A stretch of DNA of 20,745 nt. It comes from JAUZQZ01 sp964492105 (lineage in GTDB: Bacteria; Pseudomonadota; Zetaproteobacteria; Mariprofundales; Mariprofundaceae). Numbering within the stretch: the stretch's first letter is position 1; each line of letters begins with the position of its first letter. The stretch is taken from the NCBI GenBank assembly GCA_964492105.1, contig CAZBJB010000027.1, forward strand, positions 1 to 20,745. Reading direction: 5' to 3'. Of the stretch, positions 7,585 through 16,178 are shown in pieces. The notes beneath the pieces are model-generated. The model did not search any database. It was not told the DNA's origin and saw only the letters and a list, made by a program, of their open reading frames with translations. Position numbers and translations under genes: made by a program.

Positions 7585-8649
7585 TCAGATAGCACCTTGT
7601 TTTTCCCTTTCAGCATCCTCGGTCCAGTACAGCCCATCCTTCCTCATCTGTCGATCCCACAGGAAGCAGCCTGTGGCGAAGATGCCCGCGGTGATGGCGA
7701 TATCCATCCATGAAAAGAGTGGCGTGTGGTTAATGGAATCCGCGTGCGGACTGATGATCCACATATACCGTTCCAGAAATGTACCCATCAGGATACTGAC
7801 CGACGGGATGAGCATCAGTGCCGGAGAATGACGCATGGCGGTAAAGATAAGCATCAGGAATGGAATGAATGAATTCATAAAGAAAAATGCCCAGAACAGG
7901 AACCAGTTGGGCCCATCCATCATTTTATGATAACGCACAATCTCTTCCGGCAAATCGCCATACCACATCACCAGATACTGCATGAAGAAGAGGTAGGTCC
8001 AGGTAATGGTCAGTGCGAGCATAATCTGTGCAACATAGTTAAACACATAATCATTGATGCGCCGTTTCAGACTATCGCGCTGTCGCAACACGAACAATGA
8101 AATAATAAAGAAGGCCAGAAATGCCCGCATCATGCTCTCGAAATGATAAGAACCGTAAATCGGACTCCACCAGCGCGGCATCTGCGTCATTTCAAAATCC
8201 CATGCAATAATGGTTCCGTAAATGCAATACACAAACGGAACCAGCAAGGCAATGTTGCGGAAACGGCGGCGATCCGCCGGATCGGCATGTGGAAATTCCT
8301 TTCGCTGCAATTTTACGAAATAGCTGCAAAATGCCCAAACCACCAGATACAATACGATTTCCCGCGTATTAAAGAAGATCTGGTTATGCCAGCCATTCAG
8401 GGGTTCGCCGAAGGTTTCTCCACCCATCCATGGAAAAGAGTGAGCGCCGCTTGCCAGGATGATCAATAACAGGATAAAACCCAGAGGGAACAAGGCTCTG
8501 GCCGAAGCCATCAAAAAACGCACTTCATAGCGCCATTTCCCGTTAACCAGATGCAACACGGCTGACCAGAAAACAGCTGCGAGCGGGATATATAGCGTGA
8601 ACAGAAAATTATCCATTAATACAGCCCAGTTTGCAGATGACATATGCAT
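7585..8649 (-). CDS. actF: Alternative complex III membrane subunit ActF
   Basis: A 354-residue protein with about ten hydrophobic helices, related to NrfD/ActC. It is the second polytopic subunit of the quinol:electron-acceptor oxidoreductase ACIII in the inner membrane. Recognisable family features are the opening helix followed by a WRYEVRFLMASARALFPLG stretch, GAHSFPWM, a REIVLYLVVW helix, and a HADP loop. It is the last gene of the act operon. The start lies 3 bases after the actE stop, and GGGGG in the last actE codons serves as ribosome site. A second in-frame ATG lies two codons later. Confidence 0.9.
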   Translation of the reverse strand: MHMSSANWAVLMDNFLFTLYIPLAAVFWSAVLHLVNGKWRYEVRFLMASARALFPLGFILLLIILASGAHSFPWMGGETFGEPLNGWHNQIFFNTREIVLYLVVWAFCSYFVKLQRKEFPHADPADRRRFRNIALLVPFVYCIYGTIIAWDFEMTQMPRWWSPIYGSYHFESMMRAFLAFFIISLFVLRQRDSLKRRINDYVFNYVAQIMLALTITWTYLFFMQYLVMWYGDLPEEIVRYHKMMDGPNWFLFWAFFFMNSFIPFLMLIFTAMRHSPALMLIPSVSILMGTFLERYMWIISPHADSINHTPLFSWMDIAITAGIFATGCFLWDRQMRKDGLYWTEDAEREKQGAI

Positions 8650-8652
8650 ATT

Positions 8653-9213
8653 TTATTTTCCCCCTTTCTTCACGGTCTGGGGCATGACCTGCTTTGCGCG
8701 CTCCGCCTTGCTTTTCGCCGTCATTCGTTTCTCTATAATGCGACGAATAAAGTTCACGACATCCCAGCGTTCGGTGGGTGACATATCGTAGCCATAGCGC
8801 GGCATGATATAACTGCCAAAGGTGATGGTGCCCCAAATCCAGCCATCAGAAAGATCGTGCCTGACATAATCCGAACTCAGATCGGCAGGTTGTGTTGCGA
8901 ATATCTTGCCAACGGGACCGTTACCCTTCCCCGATCTGCCATGACAGGGTAAACAGTAAATCATAAAAAGTGCGTGACCCATGGCAATGGACTGCGGGGT
9001 TGCAGGCACAGGATCCGGGATGCTATCGGCCGCATCCCGATTCGCCACCTTGGTCCATGGTCCACCTACCGGTACCGAATCCTTGGGGTACGTGTTGATT
9101 GGCGGTTCTTGCGGCTTGATGGAGGGCTGATTCATCAAGTCCCGGGACCACGGCCAGCCCATGACGACGGTCGGTAAGATTAGTATGAAAATCGTCAGCA
9201 GAATTTTTTTCAT
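8653..9213 (-). CDS. actE: Alternative complex III mono-haem cytochrome c subunit ActE
   Basis: A 186-residue periplasmic cytochrome. It has an N-terminal hydrophobic signal (about 3-18), the ActE-like SIKPQE and SVPVGG segments, one haem site CLPCH (87-91), and a likely distal methionine in YIMPRYG (M137). The protein would carry electrons from the ActA/ActB part of ACIII towards an acceptor or oxidase. There is no cysteine near the signal cleavage region, so I see no lipobox; some ActE proteins are lipoproteins. Its start overlaps the actD stop by 4 bases (ATGA) and actF follows after 3 bases. Confidence 0.92.
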   Translation of the reverse strand: MKKILLTIFILILPTVVMGWPWSRDLMNQPSIKPQEPPINTYPKDSVPVGGPWTKVANRDAADSIPDPVPATPQSIAMGHALFMIYCLPCHGRSGKGNGPVGKIFATQPADLSSDYVRHDLSDGWIWGTITFGSYIMPRYGYDMSPTERWDVVNFIRRIIEKRMTAKSKAERAKQVMPQTVKKGGK

Positions 9214-9755
9214 TGTGCGACTTCCCTGATTTCCAGTGGATCGTATTTTTCAAATACCGCCCGTACCTTTTCCCTGTTTTCCGGAAGCATCTGAACCTCA
9301 ACACCAATCTGATCCTCACTCACCTTCCGGCTGTAATACTGTTTAAGGCGCTGCGGCATGCCGGAATAGATTAGAAATGCCACCACCGTACTCAACACGC
9401 CAAACAGAATCGTACCTTCATAGGTAATCACAATATCTATCGGTAACGGAATCACAGGCTTGCCGCCTTGCGGCTGCACCGTAAACATGGCCTGTGCGGC
9501 CGCTGCGGCCAGCAGGAAGGCGCAGACCGCACCGAGAATCGCACCAAAAAATGTAAACCTTTGAATAGGTTGATGAAATTGCCCCAGTATCTCCTCCACC
9601 TCGGGATGCTCAATCGGTGAGTATAATTCGATGTTCTCCACCATCATTTCCTTCAGATCGAGAACCTTCAGCTCCGCAACCACATCCCGGGCCTTGTCAA
9701 AATCCTGAAAGGTTGCAAAGAGCAAATGCTTCTTTCTTTTCCTTCGCAAACTCAT
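9210..9755 (-). CDS. actD: Alternative complex III membrane subunit ActD (DUF3341)
   Basis: A 181-residue protein of the DUF3341 type. A soluble N-terminal ferredoxin-like-fold part (to about 80), starting with a basic stretch and LLFATFQDFDKARDVV, is followed by two membrane helices (about 88-108 and 131-152) and a C-terminal soluble segment ending in a DQIGVEV region. It is a structural, cofactor-free subunit of ACIII. Overlaps of 4 bases at both ends (with actC and actE) show tight translational coupling. Confidence 0.92.
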   Translation of the reverse strand: MSLRRKRKKHLLFATFQDFDKARDVVAELKVLDLKEMMVENIELYSPIEHPEVEEILGQFHQPIQRFTFFGAILGAVCAFLLAAAAAQAMFTVQPQGGKPVIPLPIDIVITYEGTILFGVLSTVVAFLIYSGMPQRLKQYYSRKVSEDQIGVEVQMLPENREKVRAVFEKYDPLEIREVAQ

Positions 9756-11149
9756 GCCAGGCCCTCCTCGGTTTTAATCATTTCATCCTTAATTTTGTCC
9801 AGATCCTCCAGTTCACTGCGAGAACTCGCCCCTCGCCGATGGAATACCATCTCCTTCACTTCATACATGGACACGCTCGGGAATACTTTACAGAAAATAA
9901 GGAATAGCATGGTGAACCAGCCGAAACTGGCCACCGTCAACGTCAACTGTACCGTACCCGGCCAGACGACAGACCATGTCCACGGTTCATGATTGCTGGC
10001 CAGTGGCGGGCTAACGATCTGGAAGCGCTCCAGCCACATGCCAACCTGAAGCACCAGCGACAGGCAGAACATGCTCCACATACTGTGCCTTACTTTTTTA
10101 AAGGCCATGGCAAACGGCGCTACCATCGCGCAAAGCAACATGCTCCATACCACAATCGCATATGGCCCAATCAGTTTTTGAATGAGCACCTCTTTCTCGA
10201 ACATGTCATTGGAGTACCAGATCGATGCGTATTCATCCAGCGTCATGTAGTTCCACACCATGGCAATGGCAAAGGTCAGCTTCGCTGTTTTGTCCAGGAT
10301 TTCCGTAGTCATGTACGCCTCAAATTTGAATATATATCGCAACATGACAAACAGCGTAATGATGGCGGCGCAACCGGAATACAGGGCACCGGCCACAAAG
10401 TATGGCGGGAAGGATGTGATATGCCAGTCGGGTACGATGGACATGGCAAAGTCCGCAGCTACGATGGAATGTACGGACACAGCCAGCGGAACCAGAAAGC
10501 ACGCCATCAGTACATAGGTTTTTCGGAAGGCCATCCACTCACGGGCGCGTCCCATCCATCCCAGCGACAGGGTGGTATAGAGTCTCTTGCGCCAGCCCTT
10601 TGCGTTATCCCGGCAAATAGCCAGATCGGGGATCATGCCAATGTACAGGAACAGTGCGGAACTGGTGGCATACGTGGTAATAGCAGCAGCGTCCCACAAC
10701 AGCGGCGAACGGAAGTTCGGCCAGATCGTGCGTTCATCCGGATAGGGAATCACCCAGTACATATCCCACACACGCCCAAGGTGGATGATTGGAAAAATGG
10801 CCGCGGTGAGAATGGAGAACAGGGTCATGGCCTCGGCGAATCGGTATATTGGCTTACGCCAGTCCGCCTTGGTCAATAACAAAATGGCGGAAAGCAGCGT
10901 GCCGGAATGGCTCATGCCAATCCAGAACACGAAATTGGAGATATATAGCTGCCAGAAATGCGGTCGATCCATCAGGGCGACACCCAGACCTTCGTTGTAT
11001 TGATAGGCTTCGGCCGCCACACCGCACAACACCAGAAGAACGCACACGGCAATCACAACCCAGAAGATCATTCTGGGTGCTTCAAGACTGGCAAGCACAT
11101 CCTTGTTGATTCTTGCCCATTCAATCTCCTTCATGCTGTAGTCAGTCAT
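9752..11149 (-). CDS. actC: Alternative complex III quinol-binding membrane subunit ActC (NrfD-like)
   Basis: A 465-residue polytopic membrane protein of the NrfD/PsrC family with about ten helices. Family landmarks include GMSHSGTLLSAIL (78-90), HLGRVWDMYW (123-132) and PNFRSPLLWD (144-153). In ACIII this subunit binds quinol near H123 and D153-type residues, next to the iron-sulfur subunit. It follows actB2 after 37 bases, with GGGG about 10 bases before the ATG, and overlaps actD by 4 bases. A basic/acidic cytoplasmic tail ends the protein. Confidence 0.94.
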   Translation of the reverse strand: MTDYSMKEIEWARINKDVLASLEAPRMIFWVVIAVCVLLVLCGVAAEAYQYNEGLGVALMDRPHFWQLYISNFVFWIGMSHSGTLLSAILLLTKADWRKPIYRFAEAMTLFSILTAAIFPIIHLGRVWDMYWVIPYPDERTIWPNFRSPLLWDAAAITTYATSSALFLYIGMIPDLAICRDNAKGWRKRLYTTLSLGWMGRAREWMAFRKTYVLMACFLVPLAVSVHSIVAADFAMSIVPDWHITSFPPYFVAGALYSGCAAIITLFVMLRYIFKFEAYMTTEILDKTAKLTFAIAMVWNYMTLDEYASIWYSNDMFEKEVLIQKLIGPYAIVVWSMLLCAMVAPFAMAFKKVRHSMWSMFCLSLVLQVGMWLERFQIVSPPLASNHEPWTWSVVWPGTVQLTLTVASFGWFTMLFLIFCKVFPSVSMYEVKEMVFHRRGASSRSELEDLDKIKDEMIKTEEGLA

Positions 11150-11186
11150 CTGGCGTATCCCCTCTTTGAATCTTCACCCGGACTAT

Positions 11187-12044
11187 TCAGGCTTCGGTAT
11201 TCCGCACACGGTCCATGTACATGATGCATGGCTCCACATTGAGTTCTTCAAACACCCGATAGCCACGAATATCCTCGGCCTTATCCTGCTCATGCCGGTT
11301 CAACTCAACCTCATGCTCCCGCCATAGCCTGGCCACCTCACTTTCTGGATCCCTGAGGTTGCCAAACACGATCGCCTGCGTCGGGCAACTTTGCTGGCAG
11401 GCGGTCTTGATAACACCATCATCGACATGATCAGGATGCCCCGCGTCCTCGGCCGCGTCCTTGGCCGCGCGCTGGCGCTGCACACAGAATGTACATTTTT
11501 CCATGATGCCCTTGTCGCGCACGGACAAGTCCGGATTCAACTGCATCTCCAGCGGATGAGGCAACGCCTTCCAGAAGTCAAAGAAATTGAAATAGCGCAC
11601 CTTGTACGGGCAGTTGTTGGCGCAATAGCGCGATCCAATGCAACGGTTGTACACCTGTGCATTCAGACCATCGGGCGTATGATAGGTGGCCGCCACCGGG
11701 CAAACCGGCTCACATGGCGCATGGTTGCACTGCTGACAGAGCATTGGAATATAGTGCGCGCCACGCTCGGGATACTCGCTCTTGACCTTCTGATCAATCT
11801 CCGGGCTGTCGTCCGGCTCTCCCCAGTAACGTTCGATACGCATCCAGTGCATGGCATCACCGCGCCCATAGCGCTCCTTGCCGACCACCGGAAGATTGTT
11901 TTCCGCATAGCAGGCGGTCACGCAGGCGCCGCAGCCAATGCACTTGTTGAGATCAATGGACATCCCCCACATGTAGGGCGCATCCGCATAGTAATCCCGT
12001 TGACGAAGACGAGACCAATTCTCCAGCATTCGTTTCAGTCCCAT
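11187..12044 (-). CDS. actB2: Alternative complex III iron-sulfur subunit ActB2 (separate gene)
   Basis: A 285-residue ferredoxin-type protein corresponding to the C-terminal part of fused ActB. Fifteen cysteines lie in the expected groups: 35/38/41/45, 103/106/111/115, 135/141/145 with S138 in place of a cysteine, and 184/187/216/220. This suggests three [4Fe-4S] clusters and one [3Fe-4S] cluster, as known for ACIII. It has no signal peptide of its own and probably reaches the periplasmic side with ActB1, which carries the twin-arginine signal. It begins 3 bases after the actB1 stop. The three-cysteine site (CIGSRYCANNC) is the normal ACIII pattern, not a defect. Confidence 0.93.
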   Translation of the reverse strand: MGLKRMLENWSRLRQRDYYADAPYMWGMSIDLNKCIGCGACVTACYAENNLPVVGKERYGRGDAMHWMRIERYWGEPDDSPEIDQKVKSEYPERGAHYIPMLCQQCNHAPCEPVCPVAATYHTPDGLNAQVYNRCIGSRYCANNCPYKVRYFNFFDFWKALPHPLEMQLNPDLSVRDKGIMEKCTFCVQRQRAAKDAAEDAGHPDHVDDGVIKTACQQSCPTQAIVFGNLRDPESEVARLWREHEVELNRHEQDKAEDIRGYRVFEELNVEPCIMYMDRVRNTEA

Positions 12045-12047
12045 GGC

Positions 12048-14345
12048 TTACGCCTCCTCTTCCGTGCGGTCGAATTCCTTGCTCGTGACGGTACTGACGA
12101 GCCTTCGTCCCGCCTGCCTGTCGGTGTTGCTTTCCAGTACCAGATTACCGTGTGACAATGTCACGAGACCACTGCTGTCCGCCACCTTGATAACCTGAAC
12201 ATCGGTGGCACAGGTCGCCAACTCTCCTGTTTCCCCATCAAACAGAGCTGTCAATATCCGATAGGGATTTACGCCTCTACCCTTGGCGTAACGGCCATAT
12301 TCGGTATGCCCCTGCCCCAGCGGAATAGCCACAGCATCCGGATGGATGCCGGGAAACACCAGCACCTCAACCCTCAGTGATCCGGCTGATGATGTCACAC
12401 TGACGACATCCCCCGTAATCACACCGAGTTTCCCGGCCGTTTCCGGGTGGATCTCGATCCACGAATCCCATACCACCTCGGCCAGTTGATCCGGCAATTC
12501 CTGTAGCCACGGCAGATTCGCATGCCGACCATCCCACAAACCAAGACGGGCGGCGGGGATGAGGCGGAAGGGATACTGAGCATTCTTTTTTGGTGCTTGC
12601 GGCAGATGAACCGGCTTGACCCTGGCCACAATCGCTGCGGGTTTGTTCACTTTCATATATACAAATCCGGCCGATAAAATACCTTGCTTGAAGCCTTCTT
12701 CGGGCGTCTGCCCCGAAATGGTTGGTTTGGGAGGATCCACCAGGGCCGGACGCATGGTCATCAGCGCATCCATCACATAGGATTCATAATTTTTCCAGTG
12801 TTTGAACTTGGCATCCACATTCCCCATGATGCCAAGTAACAGATCGCCAAAACTTCGCGTACTACCGGGCCCAAAAACAGGGTTCATCACCGGTTGCTGC
12901 AAGCCCAAATAGCCATCGCCCGCCGCATAAGCCGGCATGGTCGTGTTCCACTCCTCCAGAGAAGAATGAATCGGCAGCACCAGATCGCAAGCCATGGTAG
13001 TTTCATCCGGGAACATGGAAAAGGAAATGCGGGTTTTCGCTTTGGCAAACGCTCGATCTGCCTTCATGAAGTCCGGCGCCTGATATAAGGGATTACTGCC
13101 AAAAACAACAACCGTATCGAAGCGGCCACCATTGAGTCCGTCCAGAAATGATCCGAGTTCCGTCCATCCGCCCATCCGTGGAGACAAATCAGGGAATGCC
13201 GCCCTGGCTCGCGACAAAAGTGTTTTTCCCACATTGCCAAGCATCACGTTGAGCAGCAAAATGGCCCGTGCGGTCTCCGATCCATGTGGTACGCCTTCCG
13301 CGCCGGGACCTGAAAGAACCAGGCTTGGTGAATAGCTTTTCAGCAAATGATGCAAACGGTAAATACGATCCGGGGAAATACCCGTCCATTTGGAAACAGA
13401 CTCAATATTGACATCCTTGAGCGATGCAAGCACATCCGGCGAAATCCTCCCGGCATATTTCGCATCCAGGGCCAGTAAGGAAGCCAGGGCCAAGGCCAGG
13501 TAACCTTCTGTTCCCGGACGAATTGCAATCCAGCGATCCGCGTTAGCGCCGGTCAATGTCATCTTGGGTTCAACCTGAACCAGCGTGCCGCGCGGCGCAT
13601 TGCGAAACTGCGCATACTGTGTCGAAAAGTGTACGGGAGACATCCACGTACCGAGAAAATCAGCGCCAAAGGAAAGGATCAGCTTCGCCTTGTTAAAATT
13701 CAGCTTCGGCATCACCGCACCGAACATCGCTTTATTGACCGCATGCCCCACGGATGGTGGCAGGGTGTCAAAGATAAAAAGATTCCCGGAGCCAACAGTC
13801 TCAAGATAAGCCTTAATCAACGCCGCATGGTGCCCGCTTATCGCACCGCTTAACCATGCCAGCTTTGCATTACGCCGTCCAAGATGCTTCCTGAGGGTAT
13901 TGCTCGCCTCATTCCACGACACCTCAACCAGTTTGTCGCCATTGCGAACCATGGGCCTGGTGAGACGATCAGGGTTATAGTGCGCCTGAAGCCCGGCCTG
14001 ACCCATCGGGCAAAGGCGCCCATGATTGAGATCCGATGCCGGGTTACCTTCCAGCTTCAACACGCGGCCCTCGCGAATCCTGGCGTGAATACCGCAACCC
14101 GCCGGACACTGCCGGCAGGTGGATGCATAATATATCTCAACACCCGGAATAACAAAATCCTGAGGATTAACATTCGGTTCCACCAGTTCCTTACGAACCT
14201 CAATATCCACCTCATTGATGATATCCGTATCGCCACATCCGCTGATCAGCAGTGCGCCTCCGGCGCCGCCAAGCCCCATGGCTTTAAGAAAGGTACGTCG
14301 ACTCCAGTCCCTGCCCGGCTTGCTGCTCACTTTATTCTGGCCCAT
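12048..14345 (-). CDS. actB1: Alternative complex III molybdopterin-oxidoreductase-like subunit ActB1 (Tat lipoprotein)
   Basis: A 765-residue protein of the molybdopterin oxidoreductase superfamily. It has a twin-arginine signal SRRTFLK (15-21), a hydrophobic stretch, and a lipobox LISGC with C37, so it is probably a Tat-exported lipoprotein. The region at 77-112 keeps four cysteines (C77, C80, C84, C112) in the pattern of an N-terminal [4Fe-4S] site; well-known ACIII ActB proteins are described as lacking cofactors in this domain. FGADFLGTWMSP (227-238) is typical of ACIII rather than of active molybdoenzymes. The ribosome site is AAGGAG, 8 bases before the ATG. The actB2 gene follows after 3 bases, so B1 and B2 together match the usual fused ActB (about 1050 residues). 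Confidence 0.93.
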   Translation of the reverse strand: MGQNKVSSKPGRDWSRRTFLKAMGLGGAGGALLISGCGDTDIINEVDIEVRKELVEPNVNPQDFVIPGVEIYYASTCRQCPAGCGIHARIREGRVLKLEGNPASDLNHGRLCPMGQAGLQAHYNPDRLTRPMVRNGDKLVEVSWNEASNTLRKHLGRRNAKLAWLSGAISGHHAALIKAYLETVGSGNLFIFDTLPPSVGHAVNKAMFGAVMPKLNFNKAKLILSFGADFLGTWMSPVHFSTQYAQFRNAPRGTLVQVEPKMTLTGANADRWIAIRPGTEGYLALALASLLALDAKYAGRISPDVLASLKDVNIESVSKWTGISPDRIYRLHHLLKSYSPSLVLSGPGAEGVPHGSETARAILLLNVMLGNVGKTLLSRARAAFPDLSPRMGGWTELGSFLDGLNGGRFDTVVVFGSNPLYQAPDFMKADRAFAKAKTRISFSMFPDETTMACDLVLPIHSSLEEWNTTMPAYAAGDGYLGLQQPVMNPVFGPGSTRSFGDLLLGIMGNVDAKFKHWKNYESYVMDALMTMRPALVDPPKPTISGQTPEEGFKQGILSAGFVYMKVNKPAAIVARVKPVHLPQAPKKNAQYPFRLIPAARLGLWDGRHANLPWLQELPDQLAEVVWDSWIEIHPETAGKLGVITGDVVSVTSSAGSLRVEVLVFPGIHPDAVAIPLGQGHTEYGRYAKGRGVNPYRILTALFDGETGELATCATDVQVIKVADSSGLVTLSHGNLVLESNTDRQAGRRLVSTVTSKEFDRTEEEA

Positions 14346-14376
14346 CGTTCAATCTCCTTGAATACCGGCAACGAAC

Positions 14377-15129
14377 TCAAATATGGCATTTCCAGCAATC
14401 ATGCGGCGCATGTACCAGATGGTCGCGCACTGCTTTTGGCAATCGCCTCGATAGTTGATCAATCTGCGACAACTTCATCGTCGCAGGATGTTCCGGATCC
14501 AGCACGGCAGGCTGTGGATGTTTCACCTGCATCACAGGCTTATCCGTGGCGGCTACCGGGATCATCCAGCGCTGAGCCGGTGCGGGCTTGCCGATATCCG
14601 AGGTTCCCTGGAACTGTTTGTGACAGCTCAGGCACCAACCCATGGTCAGCGGCCTGATCTTGCGGTCAACCGTAAATGTTTTAACATCGCCATGGCACAT
14701 ACCACAAACCTGTTGCGTGGGGCGACCATCCTTGAAAATAAAACGCTGAATATGACGTTTATGTGTGAAATAGACAAAATCCGGTAGATCGTGAACCTTG
14801 CGCCACGGAATGGGTTTTTTCTGTTTCCAGTACGAAAATAATTTTTTGATGCCGGGTTTGTTGCGCACTGAAGGAAGATAGAGATGACAGCCAATGCATT
14901 TCGCCACGGGGGGGATACCCGCAACCTTGCTGCGGCGGGCGTAAGTATGGCAATACATACAATTAATCTTGAACTTGCCAGCATGCCTGGCATGCGGGAA
15001 ATCAATCGGTTGCGGGGCATCGCTGACATCATCCGCCCACGCGCCAATGGGAAGCAGCAACCCCATGGTAATCAGTAATAACATATGCCTGAACTTCAAT
15101 GACCGGGGTGTTTTCATTCCTTGCCACAT
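14377..15129 (-). CDS. actA: Alternative complex III penta-haem cytochrome c subunit ActA
   Basis: A 250-residue periplasmic multihaem cytochrome. After a signal segment (about 14-32, ending GAWADD) come five haem-binding motifs: CMYCH (57-61), CIGCH (78-82), CGMCH (142-146), CLSCH (166-170) and CWKCH (245-249, one residue before the end). Histidine pairs FPHARH and FTHKRH are likely distal ligands. Five haems are the norm for ActA. I start at ATG 15129 because GGGAGGG lies 8 bases upstream; ATG 15117 has AAGGA directly touching it, and the frame extends further without support. It is first in the act operon. The 190-bp gap to rpe should contain the promoter, but I see no convincing -35/-10 pair there. 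Confidence 0.94.
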   Translation of the reverse strand: MWQGMKTPRSLKFRHMLLLITMGLLLPIGAWADDVSDAPQPIDFPHARHAGKFKINCMYCHTYARRSKVAGIPPVAKCIGCHLYLPSVRNKPGIKKLFSYWKQKKPIPWRKVHDLPDFVYFTHKRHIQRFIFKDGRPTQQVCGMCHGDVKTFTVDRKIRPLTMGWCLSCHKQFQGTSDIGKPAPAQRWMIPVAATDKPVMQVKHPQPAVLDPEHPATMKLSQIDQLSRRLPKAVRDHLVHAPHDCWKCHI

Positions 15130-15137
15130 ATTGAAAA

Positions 15138-15144
15138 CCCTCCC
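15138..15144 (-). promoter_or_regulatory. Strong ribosome-binding site deciding the actA start
   Basis: GGGAGGG on the minus strand lies 8 bases before ATG 15129, a near-ideal distance, and favours this start over ATG 15117. Confidence 0.7.
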
Positions 15145-15320
15145 ATTTATATGCCAGAACACCGAACAATGCTTGCGTCGGCTATGCTGGGCAAGAACTT
15201 CTCAGCAGTACCATCTCCCGACGATCAGGCAGGCGCGGAAACGGCACAGCGTAGCCGCTCCCTTGACGGTATTACACCCCTGAGAACCGTGGAGATTTTC
15301 TGCCCTGCGGCCCGCTCGTC

Positions 15321-15989
15321 CTATGCCCGGTCCGCCAGTCCGCGTAATTCGGTAATCGCGGCGGCATAGTCCGGCTTGCCATATACCGCAGAACCCGCGA
15401 CGAATGTATCAGCGCCTGCGGCAGCCACTTCCGCCATGGTCTCCACGTTGACACCGCCATCCACTTCCAGCCGCGCATCACAACCCGCATCATCCAGCAT
15501 CCTGCGCGCCTCACGGATCTTGCCGGTCACCGCATGGATATACTTCTGCCCGCCGTAACCGGGATTCACGCTCATTAGCAACACCAGATCCATGCAATGC
15601 AACACATGCGAAAGCATGGATATCGGCGTAGCCGGATTCAGGCTTACGCCCGCTTTTTTACCAAGGGATCGAATGAACTGGAGACTGCGCTCAAGGTGAT
15701 AGCTCACCTCCTGATGCACGGTAATGTAATCCGCTCCCGCACTGGCAAATGCCTCCACCTGAGTGTCCGGATGGTTGACCATCAGATGGACATCAATCGG
15801 TTTTCCCGTGTGTGGACGAATGGCCTTACATATATTGTCGCCAATGGTAATCGGTGGTACAAAGGAGCCATCCATCACATCAAAGTGGATCCAGTCACAG
15901 CCCCCCTCGTCAATGGCACGTATTTCAGCGCCCAGATCAGTAAAATCGGCGGATAAGATGGAGGGGGCAATCACGGTGTTTTGTTTCAT
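15321..15989 (-). CDS. rpe: Ribulose-phosphate 3-epimerase
   Basis: A 222-residue TIM-barrel enzyme that interconverts ribulose 5-phosphate and xylulose 5-phosphate in the pentose phosphate and Calvin cycles. The motifs are complete: IAPSILSADF, HFDVMDGSFVPPITIG (metal and catalytic His/Asp), DVHLMV, SVNPGYGGQ, LEVDGGVN (catalytic Asp) and AGSAVYG. The start at ATG 15989 leaves the usual distance to APSILSADF. An upstream GTG at 16016 lies inside a hairpin and has no ribosome site. It is on the act strand, 190 bp upstream of actA. Its leader is structured and has a TATAAT box (see 16005-16127). Confidence 0.96.
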   Translation of the reverse strand: MKQNTVIAPSILSADFTDLGAEIRAIDEGGCDWIHFDVMDGSFVPPITIGDNICKAIRPHTGKPIDVHLMVNHPDTQVEAFASAGADYITVHQEVSYHLERSLQFIRSLGKKAGVSLNPATPISMLSHVLHCMDLVLLMSVNPGYGGQKYIHAVTGKIREARRMLDDAGCDARLEVDGGVNVETMAEVAAAGADTFVAGSAVYGKPDYAAAITELRGLADRA

Positions 15990-16004
15990 GGGCGCATTTA
16001 TATA

Positions 16005-16083
16005 CGATGGCTTCACAAAAAGCCATCGTTGCGCCCACGGAAGGACGCGAAAATCAATGCCTTATATCGTAACTCATTGATTT
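16005..16083 (-). promoter_or_regulatory. Structured 5' leader of rpe (two perfect 9-bp hairpins)
   Basis: On the minus strand, AAATCAATG (16075-16083) pairs with CATTGATTT (16051-16059) across a 15-base loop, and CGATGGCTT (16020-16028) pairs with AAGCCATCG (16005-16013) across a 6-base loop. The second hairpin ends 15 bases before the rpe ATG. No known riboswitch was recognised. It could control translation or stabilise the transcript. Confidence 0.5.
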
Positions 16084-16099
16084 GTAAGAGGAGCTAAAA

Positions 16100-16127
16100 A
16101 TTATACTTTCCACTTTCCGTGGCGCAA
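16100..16127 (-). promoter_or_regulatory. Candidate sigma-70 promoter for rpe
   Basis: On the minus strand, TTGCGC (16122-16127) is followed after 16 bases by a perfect TATAAT (16100-16105). A transcript from here would have a leader of about 105 bases containing the two hairpins. The -35 half overlaps the terminator-like hairpin at 16123-16152. Confidence 0.5.
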
Positions 16128-16152
16128 AAAGGCCATGGACAGCCTTTTTGCG
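16123..16152 (-). terminator. Terminator-like hairpin after the DUF1573-cytochrome gene
   Basis: A perfect 11-bp stem CGCAAAAAGGC/GCCTTTTTGCG with an 8-base loop lies 26 bases beyond the stop codon at 16179. The A5/T5 tracts within the stem resemble a bidirectional terminator with a short GGC/GCC core. There is no extra T-run after the stem. Confidence 0.5.
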
Positions 16153-16178
16153 AGGACAGCATTTATGAACAGTTCAGG

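Noticed and set aside
9989..10879. 296-codon plus-strand open frame
   Set aside because: It is the antisense shadow of actC; the protein is rich in H, Q and G with no recognisable domain, and the minus-strand ActC match is very strong.
11391..12155. 254-codon plus-strand open frame
   Set aside because: It is antisense to actB2, whose cysteine pattern leaves no doubt about the coding strand.
13884..14657. 257-codon plus-strand open frame
   Set aside because: It runs antisense to the actB1 start and the actA end and does not resemble a protein family.
15280..15300. CTGAGA motif near the rpe stop, considered as part of a TPP riboswitch
   Set aside because: The other conserved TPP segments are not present in the right order on either strand.
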